Source: JAZQQB01 sp045628865
Lineage (GTDB): Bacteria; Bacillota; Clostridia; Lachnospirales; Lachnospiraceae
DNA length: 31,542 bases
NCBI GenBank assembly: GCA_045628865.1
Contig: JAZQQB010000028.1
Location: 1-31,542 of the forward strand
Reading direction: 5' to 3'
In this document: in pieces, positions 16,757 to 24,999 of the stretch
Position numbering within the stretch: the stretch's first letter is position 1
Layout: each line of letters opens with the position of its first letter
Position numbers and translations under genes: made by a program
Notes under the pieces: generated by a model
What the model saw: the letters and a program-made list of their open reading frames with translations, nothing else
The model's database searches: none
Told to the model about the DNA's origin: nothing

Positions 16757-16874
16757 TCTTTTATTCGTATTTTCCACCGGCTTCGCCGCTTTCGTCGCTT
16801 CGCGACTTGCAAAAATACTCATATACGCTCGGGTAAAAACAAATGCCCTTCGGGCGCTTGTTTTTCTTCCTCGC
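16757..16874 (-). repeat. GCGAAGC-hairpin repeat, copy C
   Basis: This is the full-length tandem partner of copy B, beginning GCGAGGAAGAAAAACAAGCG right after the T-box terminator T-tract and ending GGAAAATACGAAT. It contains GTCGCGAAGCGAC and GCGGCGAAGCCGG hairpins. The B+C block (16669-16874) is bracketed by 9-bp direct repeats TATAAAAAA (16660-16668 and 16875-16883). Confidence 0.8.
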
Positions 16875-16883
16875 TATAAAAAA
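16875..16883. repeat. Direct repeat flanking B+C block, right
   Basis: TATAAAAAA is the complement of the T-box terminator T-tract and the partner of 16660-16668. Confidence 0.5.
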
Positions 16884-16916
16884 GTCCCTGATACTACAAT
16901 TCGTAGTACCAGGGAC
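16878..16916 (-). terminator. T-box regulated terminator
   Basis: GTCCCTGGTACTAC pairs with GTAGTATCAGGGAC on the minus strand (one mismatch), AATTG loop, then TTTTTT. The 5' arm overlaps the T-box antiterminator region. Confidence 0.9.
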
Positions 16917-17136
16917 GAATAATCGCGGTTCCACCCTGATTGCATCATTCCAATATACAGGAATAATACCTCTCATTTATGATGATAACGGAATCACCGG
17001 CTCTTATTGGGAGCACTCCGAGATGGTCTTCAACTGTCTCCTTGATAAGATGCTTTCACCTCCAGGCATCTCTCTCTGAATCACATCCACAATCTACTCT
17101 TCTCTTCAACGTGTTAACTATTCAATTTTCTTGAAT
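16878..17136 (-). promoter_or_regulatory. T-box riboswitch of thrS (threonine, specifier ACC)
   Basis: The minus strand carries the T-box sequence GGGTGGAACCGCGA (16923-16936), which pairs with the CCA end of uncharged tRNA. A terminator (stem 16884-16896 with 16902-16916) with TTTTTT follows. Upstream is a long stem I region with a GAAGACCATC specifier loop whose ACC (17025-17027) is a Thr codon, matching the downstream thrS. Uncharged tRNA-Thr should stabilise the antiterminator and switch on thrS. Stem I details were not folded by computer. Confidence 0.92.
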
Positions 17137-17142
17137 ACGAGT

Positions 17143-17171
17143 ATTTTATCCTTTTCTATTCAAAAAGTCAA
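17143..17171 (-). promoter_or_regulatory. Promoter of thrS T-box transcript
   Basis: TTGACT (17166-17171) and TAAAAT (17143-17148) are separated by 17 bp on the minus strand, placing the start just ahead of stem I. Confidence 0.8.
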
Positions 17172-17202
17172 TCGCTTTTAGCTTTGTTTTTCCTAAAGCT
17201 CA

Positions 17203-18258
17203 TTACAGATGAAAAATTTTTTTCATAATTTCATCCTGCACAAGGATCTTTTTCGCTTTTTCCCTATATGCTTCCTCATGTAAATAGGTGTGACGGAAAG
17301 GCTTGATACTAGGTGCATAGTCTATGGCATCCAAATAATCCTGCACATTTAAATCAAGGGTTTCTACAAAATCAAAAAAACCTGTATCTGTTAAAAAGGT
17401 TCTCACACGTACCTCTCTATGTTCCTGCACAACACTCATCAGGTAGGTTGCAATGCCAACCTGAACCCCATGAAGTTGTGGCTTAACAGCCCTTTGATCA
17501 ATGGCATGACTGATTAAATGCTCACTACCACTGGTTGGAAGAGAGCTTCCTGCTATCTCATTAGCAATACCACACATAGCAAGTGAATTTAACAGCTCCT
17601 TCATAAATAGATCATCTGTGATATCTGTAAAAGGTGTTCTCACCAAACTATTCACTGCCTTTTTGGCGATCATGACCGCCACATCATTCACTGCGCTATA
17701 CCCCTTTGATGCCTCAAACTGCCAGTCATATAGAGCCGTAATCTTACAGATCATATCCCCAATTCCCGAGTATAAAAAACCCTTTGGAGCACTCTTAATA
17801 GCATCAATATCTGCTATGATTCCAAATGCCATTTTTGCTGGGACAGACTGTCTCTTCCCATGGATCAATAAAGATGCGCTGGCACTTGAAAAACCATCAT
17901 TAGAAGTAGACGTTGGAACACTTACATATGGGATTTTTTTCAAAAAGCCTGTATACTTGGCTGCATCGATGACCTTTCCACCACCAATTCCAATCACTGC
18001 CTGTGTTTTATTTGGCATACTAAACGCAATATCTGTAATATCCTCTAGATTTACAGAATCCAATTCTAAATATGACAAAACTTCAATTTCATTGTCATTC
18101 ATGGATTTCATGACCTTATCACCAAACATTTCAATCAACCCATTTCCAAAAAACACAACCACTTGCGTCAGTTGATTATCCTTTAAAAAAGAACCAATAC
18201 TGGATAATGCACCCTTCTCAATTTTTAAAAGTGCTGGTATTGAAATCGTTGTATTCAT
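17203..18258 (-). CDS. Glycerol-1-phosphate dehydrogenase-like (iron-containing ADH superfamily)
   Basis: The product is 351 residues. It is a cytosolic NAD(P)-dependent enzyme of the dehydroquinate synthase/Fe-ADH fold. The nucleotide-binding GIGGGKVIDAAKY (90-102), PTSTSNDGFSSASASL (115-130), SGIGDMICK, and the metal-site region SGSEHLISHAID are the pattern of sn-glycerol-1-phosphate dehydrogenase (AraM/EgsA). In Bacillus AraM makes glycerol-1-phosphate for archaea-type lipids; the exact substrate here is not provable. The start ATG follows GGGGAGAACAACAA. No clear terminator separates it from the thrS promoter region downstream. Confidence 0.8.
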   Translation of the reverse strand: MNTTISIPALLKIEKGALSSIGSFLKDNQLTQVVVFFGNGLIEMFGDKVMKSMNDNEIEVLSYLELDSVNLEDITDIAFSMPNKTQAVIGIGGGKVIDAAKYTGFLKKIPYVSVPTSTSNDGFSSASASLLIHGKRQSVPAKMAFGIIADIDAIKSAPKGFLYSGIGDMICKITALYDWQFEASKGYSAVNDVAVMIAKKAVNSLVRTPFTDITDDLFMKELLNSLAMCGIANEIAGSSLPTSGSEHLISHAIDQRAVKPQLHGVQVGIATYLMSVVQEHREVRVRTFLTDTGFFDFVETLDLNVQDYLDAIDYAPSIKPFRHTYLHEEAYREKAKKILVQDEIMKKIFHL

Positions 18259-18305
18259 TTGTTGTTCTCCCCATCCTCTTTTTTATATCACCTAAATAAT
18301 AACAA

Positions 18306-18338
18306 AGGACAGAACCCTCTACAAGAGAATTCTGTCCT
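18306..18338 (-). terminator. Terminator of Q-rich membrane protein gene
   Basis: A 9-bp perfect outer stem AGGACAGAA/TTCTGTCCT extends inward with a few more pairs and is followed on the minus strand by TTTGTTATTATTT. The T-tract is imperfect. Confidence 0.65.
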
Positions 18339-18366
18339 GCTCATTCCATAATATACTACAAAAATC

Positions 18367-19062
18367 CTATCTAAATCTTCTTACTGAAGAAAATCCTTTT
18401 CTTGTAAATGCATCCTTTAATGTGTTAGTCCATTTACCCCATAAAACAGAACCTACTAAAGCGGCAATTGCACCTAACATCATAAATAAGAAACCTGCGC
18501 CAAAAGAAACTTTTACGCCGTAGCTAACCATTTCTTTGATATCGCTGCTACTTTTAATATCTGCATAGTTATAAATAACGATCAGGCACTGAAGGATTGC
18601 TGGAGTTAAAGCATATACTCTTGTCTTTGTAAAAAGACCGAGTCCAATAACTGCTAAAAACAATACTAAAACATACACTGGGGAATTAGCTGCATTAAAA
18701 TAAGATACTGACTGTGAGTATCCTAAAAATGATACTTTAGCAAATGACATAAACATACCGATGAAAGAAAGTAATCCGCCACCAACGATACAAATCATAG
18801 CGATCAAGTACTTTGTCTTCCATTCTGGTGACTGTAATGCACCAATACCGATCATATCCATAATCTTATTACCTGTTGGCTGACCATACATTGGTTCCTG
18901 TGGCTGACCCTGGAAGCCCTGCTGTGGCTGGAAGCCCTGCTGTGGCTGATTATACATTGGCTGTTGTGGCTGGCCCTGGAAGTTCTGCTGTGGCTGGTTG
19001 TACATTGGCTGCTGTCCCTGGAAGCCCTGCTGTGGCTGATTGTTAAAATTATTTGAATCCAT
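18367..19062 (-). CDS. Membrane protein with Q/N-rich repetitive N-terminus
   Basis: The product is 231 residues, not assigned to a known family. Residues 1-70 are made of repeats such as QPQQGFQGQ and PMYNQPQQ, rich in Gln, Pro, Gly, Asn and Tyr, predicted disordered and cytoplasmic. From about 80 to 225 there are four hydrophobic helices (near 87-110, 130-148, 152-170 and 190-212) and a short basic tail. Such Q/P-rich plus 4-TM proteins are common in Lachnospiraceae, often near zinc-ribbon proteins; no function is known. It is a single gene with its own promoter and terminator. Confidence 0.8.
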   Translation of the reverse strand: MDSNNFNNQPQQGFQGQQPMYNQPQQNFQGQPQQPMYNQPQQGFQPQQGFQGQPQEPMYGQPTGNKIMDMIGIGALQSPEWKTKYLIAMICIVGGGLLSFIGMFMSFAKVSFLGYSQSVSYFNAANSPVYVLVLFLAVIGLGLFTKTRVYALTPAILQCLIVIYNYADIKSSSDIKEMVSYGVKVSFGAGFLFMMLGAIAALVGSVLWGKWTNTLKDAFTRKGFSSVRRFR

Positions 19063-19115
19063 TTTTAATATCCTCTCTTTACTCTACATTTGAAAAACAA
19101 CTTTAAAGCTTATGT

Positions 19116-19144
19116 ATTCTAACATAATACTTTTTAACTTTCAA
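19116..19144 (-). promoter_or_regulatory. Promoter of Q-rich membrane protein gene
   Basis: TTGAAA (19139-19144) and TAGAAT (19116-19121) are separated by 17 bp on the minus strand. The rest of the 19145-19390 interval holds no gene; it has only weak inverted repeats (TGACATAA/TTACGTCA near 19185-19210). Confidence 0.65.
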
Positions 19145-19393
19145 TGATTTTCTACAAAAATCGACTTAAAAATCACTTATTCGTTTGACATAATTACTAT
19201 TTTACGTCATTTGAAGCATCCTTTTTTCCCTCCTTTTCCTAGCATGCTTCATTAATATGATCAAAAAATTCATCACAGTATCCAGACTAATCTCCCGACT
19301 CAATCATTCCACTGTTTTTCATTTTTATATCCAATTTCTTTTTTGTATACTGATATTCATACGAAATTTGCAACACGAATTTATGGTTTATTG

Positions 19394-19428
19394 AAAAAAA
19401 CAGGCAGAATTTTTATATCCTGCCTGTT
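19394..19428 (-). terminator. Terminator of GH5 gene
   Basis: A 9-bp stem AACAGGCAG/CTGCCTGTT (19399-19407 with 19420-19428) is followed on the minus strand by TTTTT and lies 60 bp past the stop codon. Confidence 0.85.
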
Positions 19429-19488
19429 TCAATAGAATTAATACCGATTCTTTTCTATGTTTTCTTCATATTCGTAATGAAGATAAAT

Positions 19489-21336
19489 TTAATAACGTAG
19501 TTCAATCTGATCTAATTCAAGAGTTGCATTAGACCACCATTTATAAACAGTCATATAGCTCTGTGGATTTGTGATCTTCATAGCAACTGTATTATTCTTT
19601 ACATCATCCTGGTAATAAGATACCTGCTGTACCCAGTTTCCTAAAACAACCGCTCCAGAAAAACCTGTTGAATTGCAGTCAAAAGAAACTACAATTTCTT
19701 TGATGTTCTGATAATCGTATGCACTAAGATCAATATTTTTTCCAAAGTCTACATTGGTAAGAACAACTGTCTTTCCGTCTGGAACCACTGGTTCGCCTGG
19801 AATTACTGGTTCGTCTGGAATTACTGGTTCGTCTGGAACCACCGGTTCGTCTGGAATTACTGGCTCATCTGGTTTTACCGGAACCACAGGTTCATCTGGT
19901 TCTACTGGAACTACTGGTGTTGTGTTTCCACTTTTTGTCTTGATAATAATCTCATCAATGGTAGTTGAATTCCAGGTATATACATGGAAATTATCAAAAA
20001 CAACCTGTTCTTCTCCACAGCCCAATTCCTGGAAGAAATCTGCTGCCTTCATGCTAAATACCTTTTTACCGGCTTTCGATGGATACATGATATCAGCCTT
20101 GTGACCGTTTCTATCACCTACTAAAGTAATATTTAACCAGCCTGCCTGCTCGATCTTTGTTGTAGCAACTACTTCAATAATTGCATCCTCTTCTGATAAC
20201 CAGGCTGTCTCTTCTTTTGTAAAATAATGATGTGTATTGGTTGATGGTGTGATCGCATGTGATACATATCCATCTTCTGTATCTTCACCCGGTGTTGCAG
20301 GTGAATCCTCAGTCATACCATCAAAAACACTACAAGTCTTTGCAGTTTCTTTGATGCCGTTCTCACCAAAGAATAATCTCTTACCCCAATCCGTCAGATC
20401 AGATCCATCCCATGAATTGGTAAGATCCAGGAAATCAACTGGTGCATTATTGCCCTTCCATGACCATGCAAGGTATCCTACACCCAATTCTTCACAGTGG
20501 CTTAAGATTGTATCTTCATCTACATCGCCATCTGTATGTTTCTGTCCAAATTCGCCAACACATACTGGCACACCAATACTTAATGCATTGTCGATGTTAT
20601 TCTTAACCATTGTTTCTGTTCCACCAGCATACTCATATAAATGCATAGAAAAAACAGTATTCTTTAAAGGATCTGCAGCAAATACTTCTTTTCCATAATC
20701 CTTGATACATTGTGGGTATTGTCCCCATCCAGCGCAGTCTACCATGATCATATTGGTAATACCTGCTTCACGCATCATAGGCAATACTTTTTTATAGCCT
20801 TCAGCCCATTTCGCGCCATCCCAGGTACCGTACCATTCATTGGCAATGTTTACGATAACTGTATCCTGATTCTTTACAAGAACATCTTTCACTGAAATCC
20901 AGTACTTAGCGGCTTCTTCTAAAGTAGCAATGTCATCACTACCTGTTGCGTCATGAACCTCTAACACGCACACAAGCTTATTTCTTTTACACATTGCAAT
21001 GATTTCTTCCAATTCATCTTCTGTTGTTTTGTTCCATTTTGCGCCATCTGCACAAACTACTCTAACAGTATTACAACCTAGTTTTGCAACTGCATCCAAA
21101 GTCATCTCTGTCTTATTCTGAAACCATGCATGAGAAACATTGATACCTCTCATGATAAAATCATTTCCGTTCGCATCCTTAATGGATGTTCCACTAACGT
21201 AAAATCCCTTCACCTGTGTGGATACCTCTGTCTCAGCCGCAAATACAGATGGTAACTGAACGTTTGGCAAAGCGATCACCAACATCAGCGCAAGCGCTAA
21301 TATGGCAAAAACCTTTTTCTTTGTTTTTAGCTTCAT
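19489..21336 (-). CDS. Secreted GH5 endo-mannanase/cellulase with C-terminal binding modules
   Basis: The product is 615 residues. The signal peptide spans 1-33 (KKKVFAILALALMLVIAL, cut near VFAA). The GH5 barrel (about 42-335) has acid/base Glu167 in IANEWYG and nucleophile Glu262 in CVGEFGQ; LRG-like IMRGINVSHAW at 61-71 and WSWKGN at 291-296 favour subfamily 8 mannanases, although cellulase cannot be excluded. A beta-rich module follows (about 357-468, probably carbohydrate-binding). A Pro-Glu linker of repeated DEPV(I/V)P units (about 474-519) joins a C-terminal beta module (522-615). There is no sortase or SLH anchor, so it is probably free or held by binding modules. The ATG follows GGAGG. 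The gene has its own promoter. Confidence 0.9.
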   Translation of the reverse strand: MKLKTKKKVFAILALALMLVIALPNVQLPSVFAAETEVSTQVKGFYVSGTSIKDANGNDFIMRGINVSHAWFQNKTEMTLDAVAKLGCNTVRVVCADGAKWNKTTEDELEEIIAMCKRNKLVCVLEVHDATGSDDIATLEEAAKYWISVKDVLVKNQDTVIVNIANEWYGTWDGAKWAEGYKKVLPMMREAGITNMIMVDCAGWGQYPQCIKDYGKEVFAADPLKNTVFSMHLYEYAGGTETMVKNNIDNALSIGVPVCVGEFGQKHTDGDVDEDTILSHCEELGVGYLAWSWKGNNAPVDFLDLTNSWDGSDLTDWGKRLFFGENGIKETAKTCSVFDGMTEDSPATPGEDTEDGYVSHAITPSTNTHHYFTKEETAWLSEEDAIIEVVATTKIEQAGWLNITLVGDRNGHKADIMYPSKAGKKVFSMKAADFFQELGCGEEQVVFDNFHVYTWNSTTIDEIIIKTKSGNTTPVVPVEPDEPVVPVKPDEPVIPDEPVVPDEPVIPDEPVIPGEPVVPDGKTVVLTNVDFGKNIDLSAYDYQNIKEIVVSFDCNSTGFSGAVVLGNWVQQVSYYQDDVKNNTVAMKITNPQSYMTVYKWWSNATLELDQIELRY

Positions 21337-21368
21337 TAATATAGCCTCCTTTTTTTTCTTCGCTATCT

Positions 21369-21396
21369 AGTATACTATACCACGCAAAATGGTCAA
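21369..21396 (-). promoter_or_regulatory. Promoter of GH5 gene
   Basis: TTGACC (21391-21396) and TATACT (21369-21374) are separated by 16 bp on the minus strand. The -35 lies in an inverted repeat GGTCA-N9-TGACC (21391-21409) that could be an operator. Confidence 0.6.
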
Positions 21397-21415
21397 CCTT
21401 TATATGACCAAAAAC

Positions 21416-21443
21416 TAAAGTTTTATTTACTTTTTTCCGATAA
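21416..21443 (+). promoter_or_regulatory. Sigma-28 (FliA/SigD) promoter of the PilZ gene
   Basis: TAAAGTTT (21416-21423), 12 bp, then TCCGATAA (21436-21443). This matches the flagellar consensus TAAAGTTT-N11-GCCGATAA at all but one base, with spacing one longer. It lies 50 bp before the PilZ start on the same strand. Confidence 0.75.
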
Positions 21444-21493
21444 ACAATGTAGTGTAATAGGTTACCGTAAACAAAAAAGCAAGGATGGCCGAT

Positions 21494-22150
21494 ATGCGAT
21501 TTGAAGACTTGGAAAAAGATGCAAAAATACAAATAGAAATTGTATCTCCTGTAAATTCATATTCTTTCTACACGACTGTTATTTCATGCGAGGCAAATAT
21601 CTGTCGTGTTAAGCAAATTATGTTAAATGATAAAATCCCGCTTACCCTGGATAGTAACATGGCTTCAAAGAAAAATACCAAAATCAATCTTTACTATATT
21701 GATCCAACACAAAATAACCAGCGTTTCGGATGGCTCAACCCGCACGTAGAAACTGTAGATGGTACTTACATTTTTAGAAGCTTTTCCTTTGCAAGTCAGG
21801 CTGACAAATTCAATCGCAGAAATGATAAAAGAATCACTGTTAATTTCAAAGCCACCATACACTGTGATGAGTACTCTTTTCCTATAATCATTCGGGATAT
21901 GTCCTATGGTGGTATTGCATTTACCGTAGATGCATCAGATGAAAAAATGATCAACCATTCCATGAACTGGAAGTTAGAAATCAGAGACACAATCAATGGC
22001 AAAAATAAAATACTCATGGAAACTCTGAACATCGTTCGTAAAGAGCTGATTGAAAATAATACCATTCTATTTTGTGGATGCAAAATATCCAACCCAACAG
22101 ATGATTTTAAATACCTTTTTGCACAGAAAAGCCGAATTGCACAGGATTAA
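21494..22150 (+). CDS. PilZ-domain c-di-GMP receptor (YcgR-like)
   Basis: The product is 218 residues with ATG 21494 (AGGA eight bases upstream); an ATG three codons earlier is too close to that site. The N-terminal domain (1-95) resembles the YcgR-type flagellar-brake domain in length and position, though its sequence is weakly conserved. The PilZ domain (about 105-210) has both c-di-GMP motifs, RRNDKR at 108-113 and DMSYGG at 135-140. It is cytoplasmic with no membrane helix. It is the only clear plus-strand gene here. A sigma-28-type promoter upstream and a convergent HD-GYP gene suggest a motility brake that responds to c-di-GMP; the role in motility is inferred. Confidence 0.9.
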   Translation: MRFEDLEKDAKIQIEIVSPVNSYSFYTTVISCEANICRVKQIMLNDKIPLTLDSNMASKKNTKINLYYIDPTQNNQRFGWLNPHVETVDGTYIFRSFSFASQADKFNRRNDKRITVNFKATIHCDEYSFPIIIRDMSYGGIAFTVDASDEKMINHSMNWKLEIRDTINGKNKILMETLNIVRKELIENNTILFCGCKISNPTDDFKYLFAQKSRIAQD

Positions 22151-22186
22151 TTCAAAAATTTACTAGGATATTAGCACGTATACATC

Positions 22187-22234
22187 AAAAAGATCGGTTC
22201 AAAAGCCTTTTGCTTTATCAAACCGATCTTTTTT
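22187..22234. terminator. Bidirectional terminator between PilZ and HD-GYP genes
   Basis: A 13-bp perfect stem AAAAAGATCGGTT/AACCGATCTTTTT (22187-22199 with 22221-22233) with A and T runs serves both convergent genes. Confidence 0.92.
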
Positions 22235-22238
22235 CTTC

Positions 22239-23324
22239 TTAACAGTTATCTTTTTCAGTTAGTTCGTAATCTGTATCCTCCTGAATCAACTGCATCATGA
22301 TATCTGCCACCTTTGGATCAAACTGCGTTCCTCTTCCTTTCTGGATCTCGCTCAAAACAACCTCCTGTGGTAAGATCCCACGATAGCTTCTTTTCGATGT
22401 CATTGCATCATACGCATCCGCCACACCAATGATTCTTGCAATCTCTGGAATTTCTTCCCCCGCAATCCGGTCAGGGTATCCTTTTCCATCATATCTTTCA
22501 TGATGCCATCTTGCACCAATAGCAATATCCGGAATCTCTGTTATTTCCTTTAAAATACTAGCTCCAATCACTGGATGTGTCTTGATGATTTCATACTCTT
22601 CATCTGTCAATCTTGATGGCTTATTGATGATTCCATCAGAAATTCCAATCTTTCCGATATCATGAAGTAGCGCTGCATATTGTAAATGCACCAATTGAAT
22701 TCCATCGTAGCCCAAACGCTCTGCTAACATAACAGAATACTTTGCAACGCGAGTAGAATGACCATTCGTATAGGTATCTTTGGCATCAATGGTGTTGGCC
22801 AATGCCTGTACCATTTGCAACGACATACGTTCCACACTTTTTCTTCTCTCTTCTGCCACCTTCGTTTGTAGTTCTATTTCCTGTTGCATATTTTCTTTTA
22901 AATAGTGAAGTTCAATAATCCTCTGAATTCGCTGAATTGCTACATCCTTACGCATTGGCTTCCGCAAAAAATCCTCTGCGCCCTCATGAAACCCCTGCAC
23001 TTCCGTATCCTTGCTTTCATCTCCCGTCAAAAAAATTACTGGAATGTCCGATAGGACCGGATCCGCTTTAAGCTTTTTGATCACTGAAATGCCAGTTTCC
23101 TCTGGCATAAACACATCCAAAAGAATCACTGCAGGCTTGCAATTTTTAAGCATCTTAAGCGCCTCTGCACCTGAGGTTGCAGTGACAATCTCATAGTGAT
23201 CCTGTAAAAGTCTGGTTACCAGCTTACGATTAACAGCATCATCGTCAACCATCATAACCAGTTCCTTATTCCTTCGCTCACAATTTGATTCAGTTATGGT
23301 GCGTTGGAGTTCATTTACTTCCAT
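22239..23324 (-). CDS. Response regulator with HD-GYP c-di-GMP phosphodiesterase output
   Basis: The product is 361 residues. The receiver domain (21-140) has the acidic pair Asp27-Asp28, phospho-acceptor Asp70 in ILLDVFMPE and Lys122 in RKP. A coiled-coil (about 143-168) links it to the HD-GYP domain (170-345), with HDIGK at 221-225, GIINKPSRLT at 231-240 and HHERYDGKGYP at 274-284. The motifs needed for c-di-GMP hydrolysis are intact. ATG follows GAGG. No histidine kinase is nearby, so its phosphate donor is elsewhere. It lies convergent to the PilZ receptor. Confidence 0.95.
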   Translation of the reverse strand: MEVNELQRTITESNCERRNKELVMMVDDDAVNRKLVTRLLQDHYEIVTATSGAEALKMLKNCKPAVILLDVFMPEETGISVIKKLKADPVLSDIPVIFLTGDESKDTEVQGFHEGAEDFLRKPMRKDVAIQRIQRIIELHYLKENMQQEIELQTKVAEERRKSVERMSLQMVQALANTIDAKDTYTNGHSTRVAKYSVMLAERLGYDGIQLVHLQYAALLHDIGKIGISDGIINKPSRLTDEEYEIIKTHPVIGASILKEITEIPDIAIGARWHHERYDGKGYPDRIAGEEIPEIARIIGVADAYDAMTSKRSYRGILPQEVVLSEIQKGRGTQFDPKVADIMMQLIQEDTDYELTEKDNC

Positions 23325-23467
23325 GCGGTCCTCTTTTCGATTACTAAGTTATCACAATTTCTTCACCTTATATCATGCCACATTTTTTTGTTATTTACAA
23401 GATAAATCAAAAAATATGTGTATATTTTCTGAAAATTTATCAAATACAATAATAATATAATAAAATA

Positions 23468-23500
23468 ATAAGAGGTAATGTCAATAGCATTACCTCTTAT
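23468..23500 (-). terminator. Terminator of purA
   Basis: A 13-bp stem ATAAGAGGTAATG/CATTACCTCTTAT with a 7-nt loop is followed on the minus strand by a T-rich tract broken by A. It is 32 bp past the purA stop. Confidence 0.8.
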
Positions 23501-23532
23501 ATGCTTCTGTCTGTTTCAACAGTCCAAGATTC

Positions 23533-24818
23533 TTATCTAACAATCATTGCCTCGCGGTCTGCACCTGTTCCGATAAACTTAGCAGGAATTCCAATATATT
23601 CCTCAATGAATTTAATATAATCCTGTGCATCCTTAGGAAGTTCTTCGTATGAACTGCATTTTGCAATATCAGACCAGCCACCCTTTAATTCCTTGTAAAC
23701 TGGCTTTGCATTGTTTAACACATCAAGGTTTGTTGTGAAATCTTCAATCTCAACTCCATCTACATCATAAGCGACGCACACCTTAATGGTATCAAATGCG
23801 CCTATGGTATCTAAATGGTTGATAGAAAGTGCTGTTAAACCATTGACACGTTTCGCATATTTTAATGTTACAAGATCTAACCAACCACAACGACGAGGTC
23901 TACCTGTTGTTGTACCATATTCATGACCAAGTTCACGGATACGATCACCTACTTCATCCTTAAGTTCTGTAACGTATGGACCTTCACCTACACGGCTTGA
24001 ATAAGCTTTGATAACACCATATACATTTCCAATGTCTGTTGCGCTTAAACCTGTACCTGTTAAAATACCACCAATTGTTGGATTTGATGAAGTTACATAT
24101 GGATAAGAACCAAAATCGATATCAAGAAGTGTTGCCTGAGCACCTTCTACAACTACCTTTTTATCCTGTTCTAATGCTTTATGTAAAAGTGTAATGGTAT
24201 CACATACATAAGGTTTTAATGTTCCTGCATATCCTTTGTATGTTTCATACATTTCATCAAATTTAAGAGTTTCATCCCAGTTTGTTTCTGATCATAATAT
24301 TTTAATAATCCAAGGCGAACCTCTGTAAGTTCTTGAAGACGATTCTTAAAATCTGGAGCATATAAATCCTCCATTCTAAGTCCGCTTCTTTCAAATTTAT
24401 CACAATATGAAGGACCAATTCCCTTACCAGTTGTGCCAATCTTCTTGGACTTTCTTGCTTTTTCAAGAGCAAGATCAAGCATACGATGATATGGGAAAAT
24501 CACATGGGCTTTGTCACTGATTTTTAAATATTTTTCAATATCATAACCATGATCTTTCAGATTATTGATTTCTGTGATAAGTACCTCTGGGTTTAATACA
24601 ACACCATTACCGATCACACCCACTGTATGTCCAGAAAGAAGTCCTGATGGAATTAAATGCATAGCATATTTTACTCCATTGGCTTTGATTGTATGACCTG
24701 CGTTATCGCCACCTGTTGCTCTAACTGCAACATCCGCCTCTGTAGCCAGATAATCAATTACCTTTCCTTTTCCTTCATCTCCATAAAAACATCCAATTAC
24801 AACATCAACTTTAGACAT
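23533..24818 (-). pseudogene. purA: Adenylosuccinate synthetase with one-base frameshift
   Basis: This enzyme makes adenylosuccinate from IMP and aspartate with GTP. The gene is in two frames: 24216-24818 encodes the N-terminal part (GCFYGDEGKGK, GGDNAGHTI, GTTGKGIGPSY), and the rest lies in another frame ending at 23533 (VEGAQATLLDIDFG, GTTTGRPRRCGW, GTGADREAMIV). The break is near 24275-24295: reading GAAACAAACTGGGATGAA in the second frame gives ETNWDE, the expected continuation. One missing base would restore a 428-residue protein, exactly normal PurA length, with all motifs intact. ATG follows GGAGG. Either a sequencing/assembly error or a recent natural mutation. Confidence 0.9.
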
Positions 24819-24907
24819 TATACATCCTCCAAATATATTCCAGTAAAATCATTACCTTATAGTATATTTATAACGTAAATCAGGATATAAGTAAAATCAT
24901 TATTTCG

Positions 24908-24950
24908 AATGTTTGATATAAGTTCAGCTTATATCAAACATTTTTTTTCA
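24908..24950 (+). terminator. Strong hairpin with T-run on plus strand
   Basis: A 15-bp perfect stem AATGTTTGATATAAG/CTTATATCAAACATT (24908-24922 with 24928-24942) is followed on the plus strand by eight Ts. On the minus strand, the direction of both flanking genes, it is followed by CGAAATAATG, a poor tract. It may still end the DUF1266 gene, or block plus-strand transcription. Confidence 0.6.
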
Positions 24951-24999
24951 TGAAAGAAATGTTATCCCAAATATTTACCTAACAGGTCTCTTTTTCTAC

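Noticed and set aside
17172..17202. Weak hairpin AGCTTT/AAAGCT as terminator of the dehydrogenase gene
   Set aside because: Only six pairs and no T-run on the minus strand.
19145..19390. Possible small gene between Q-rich protein and GH5
   Set aside because: No ORF with a ribosome site; only weak inverted repeats and AT-rich sequence.
19754..19920. Short tandem repeats as a CRISPR array
   Set aside because: They are 12-18 bp in-frame coding repeats of the GH5 linker without unique spacers.
19754..20104. 116-codon plus-strand ORF rich in Thr-Gly-Ser
   Set aside because: It is the reverse complement of the Pro-Glu linker repeats of the GH5 enzyme; no ribosome site.
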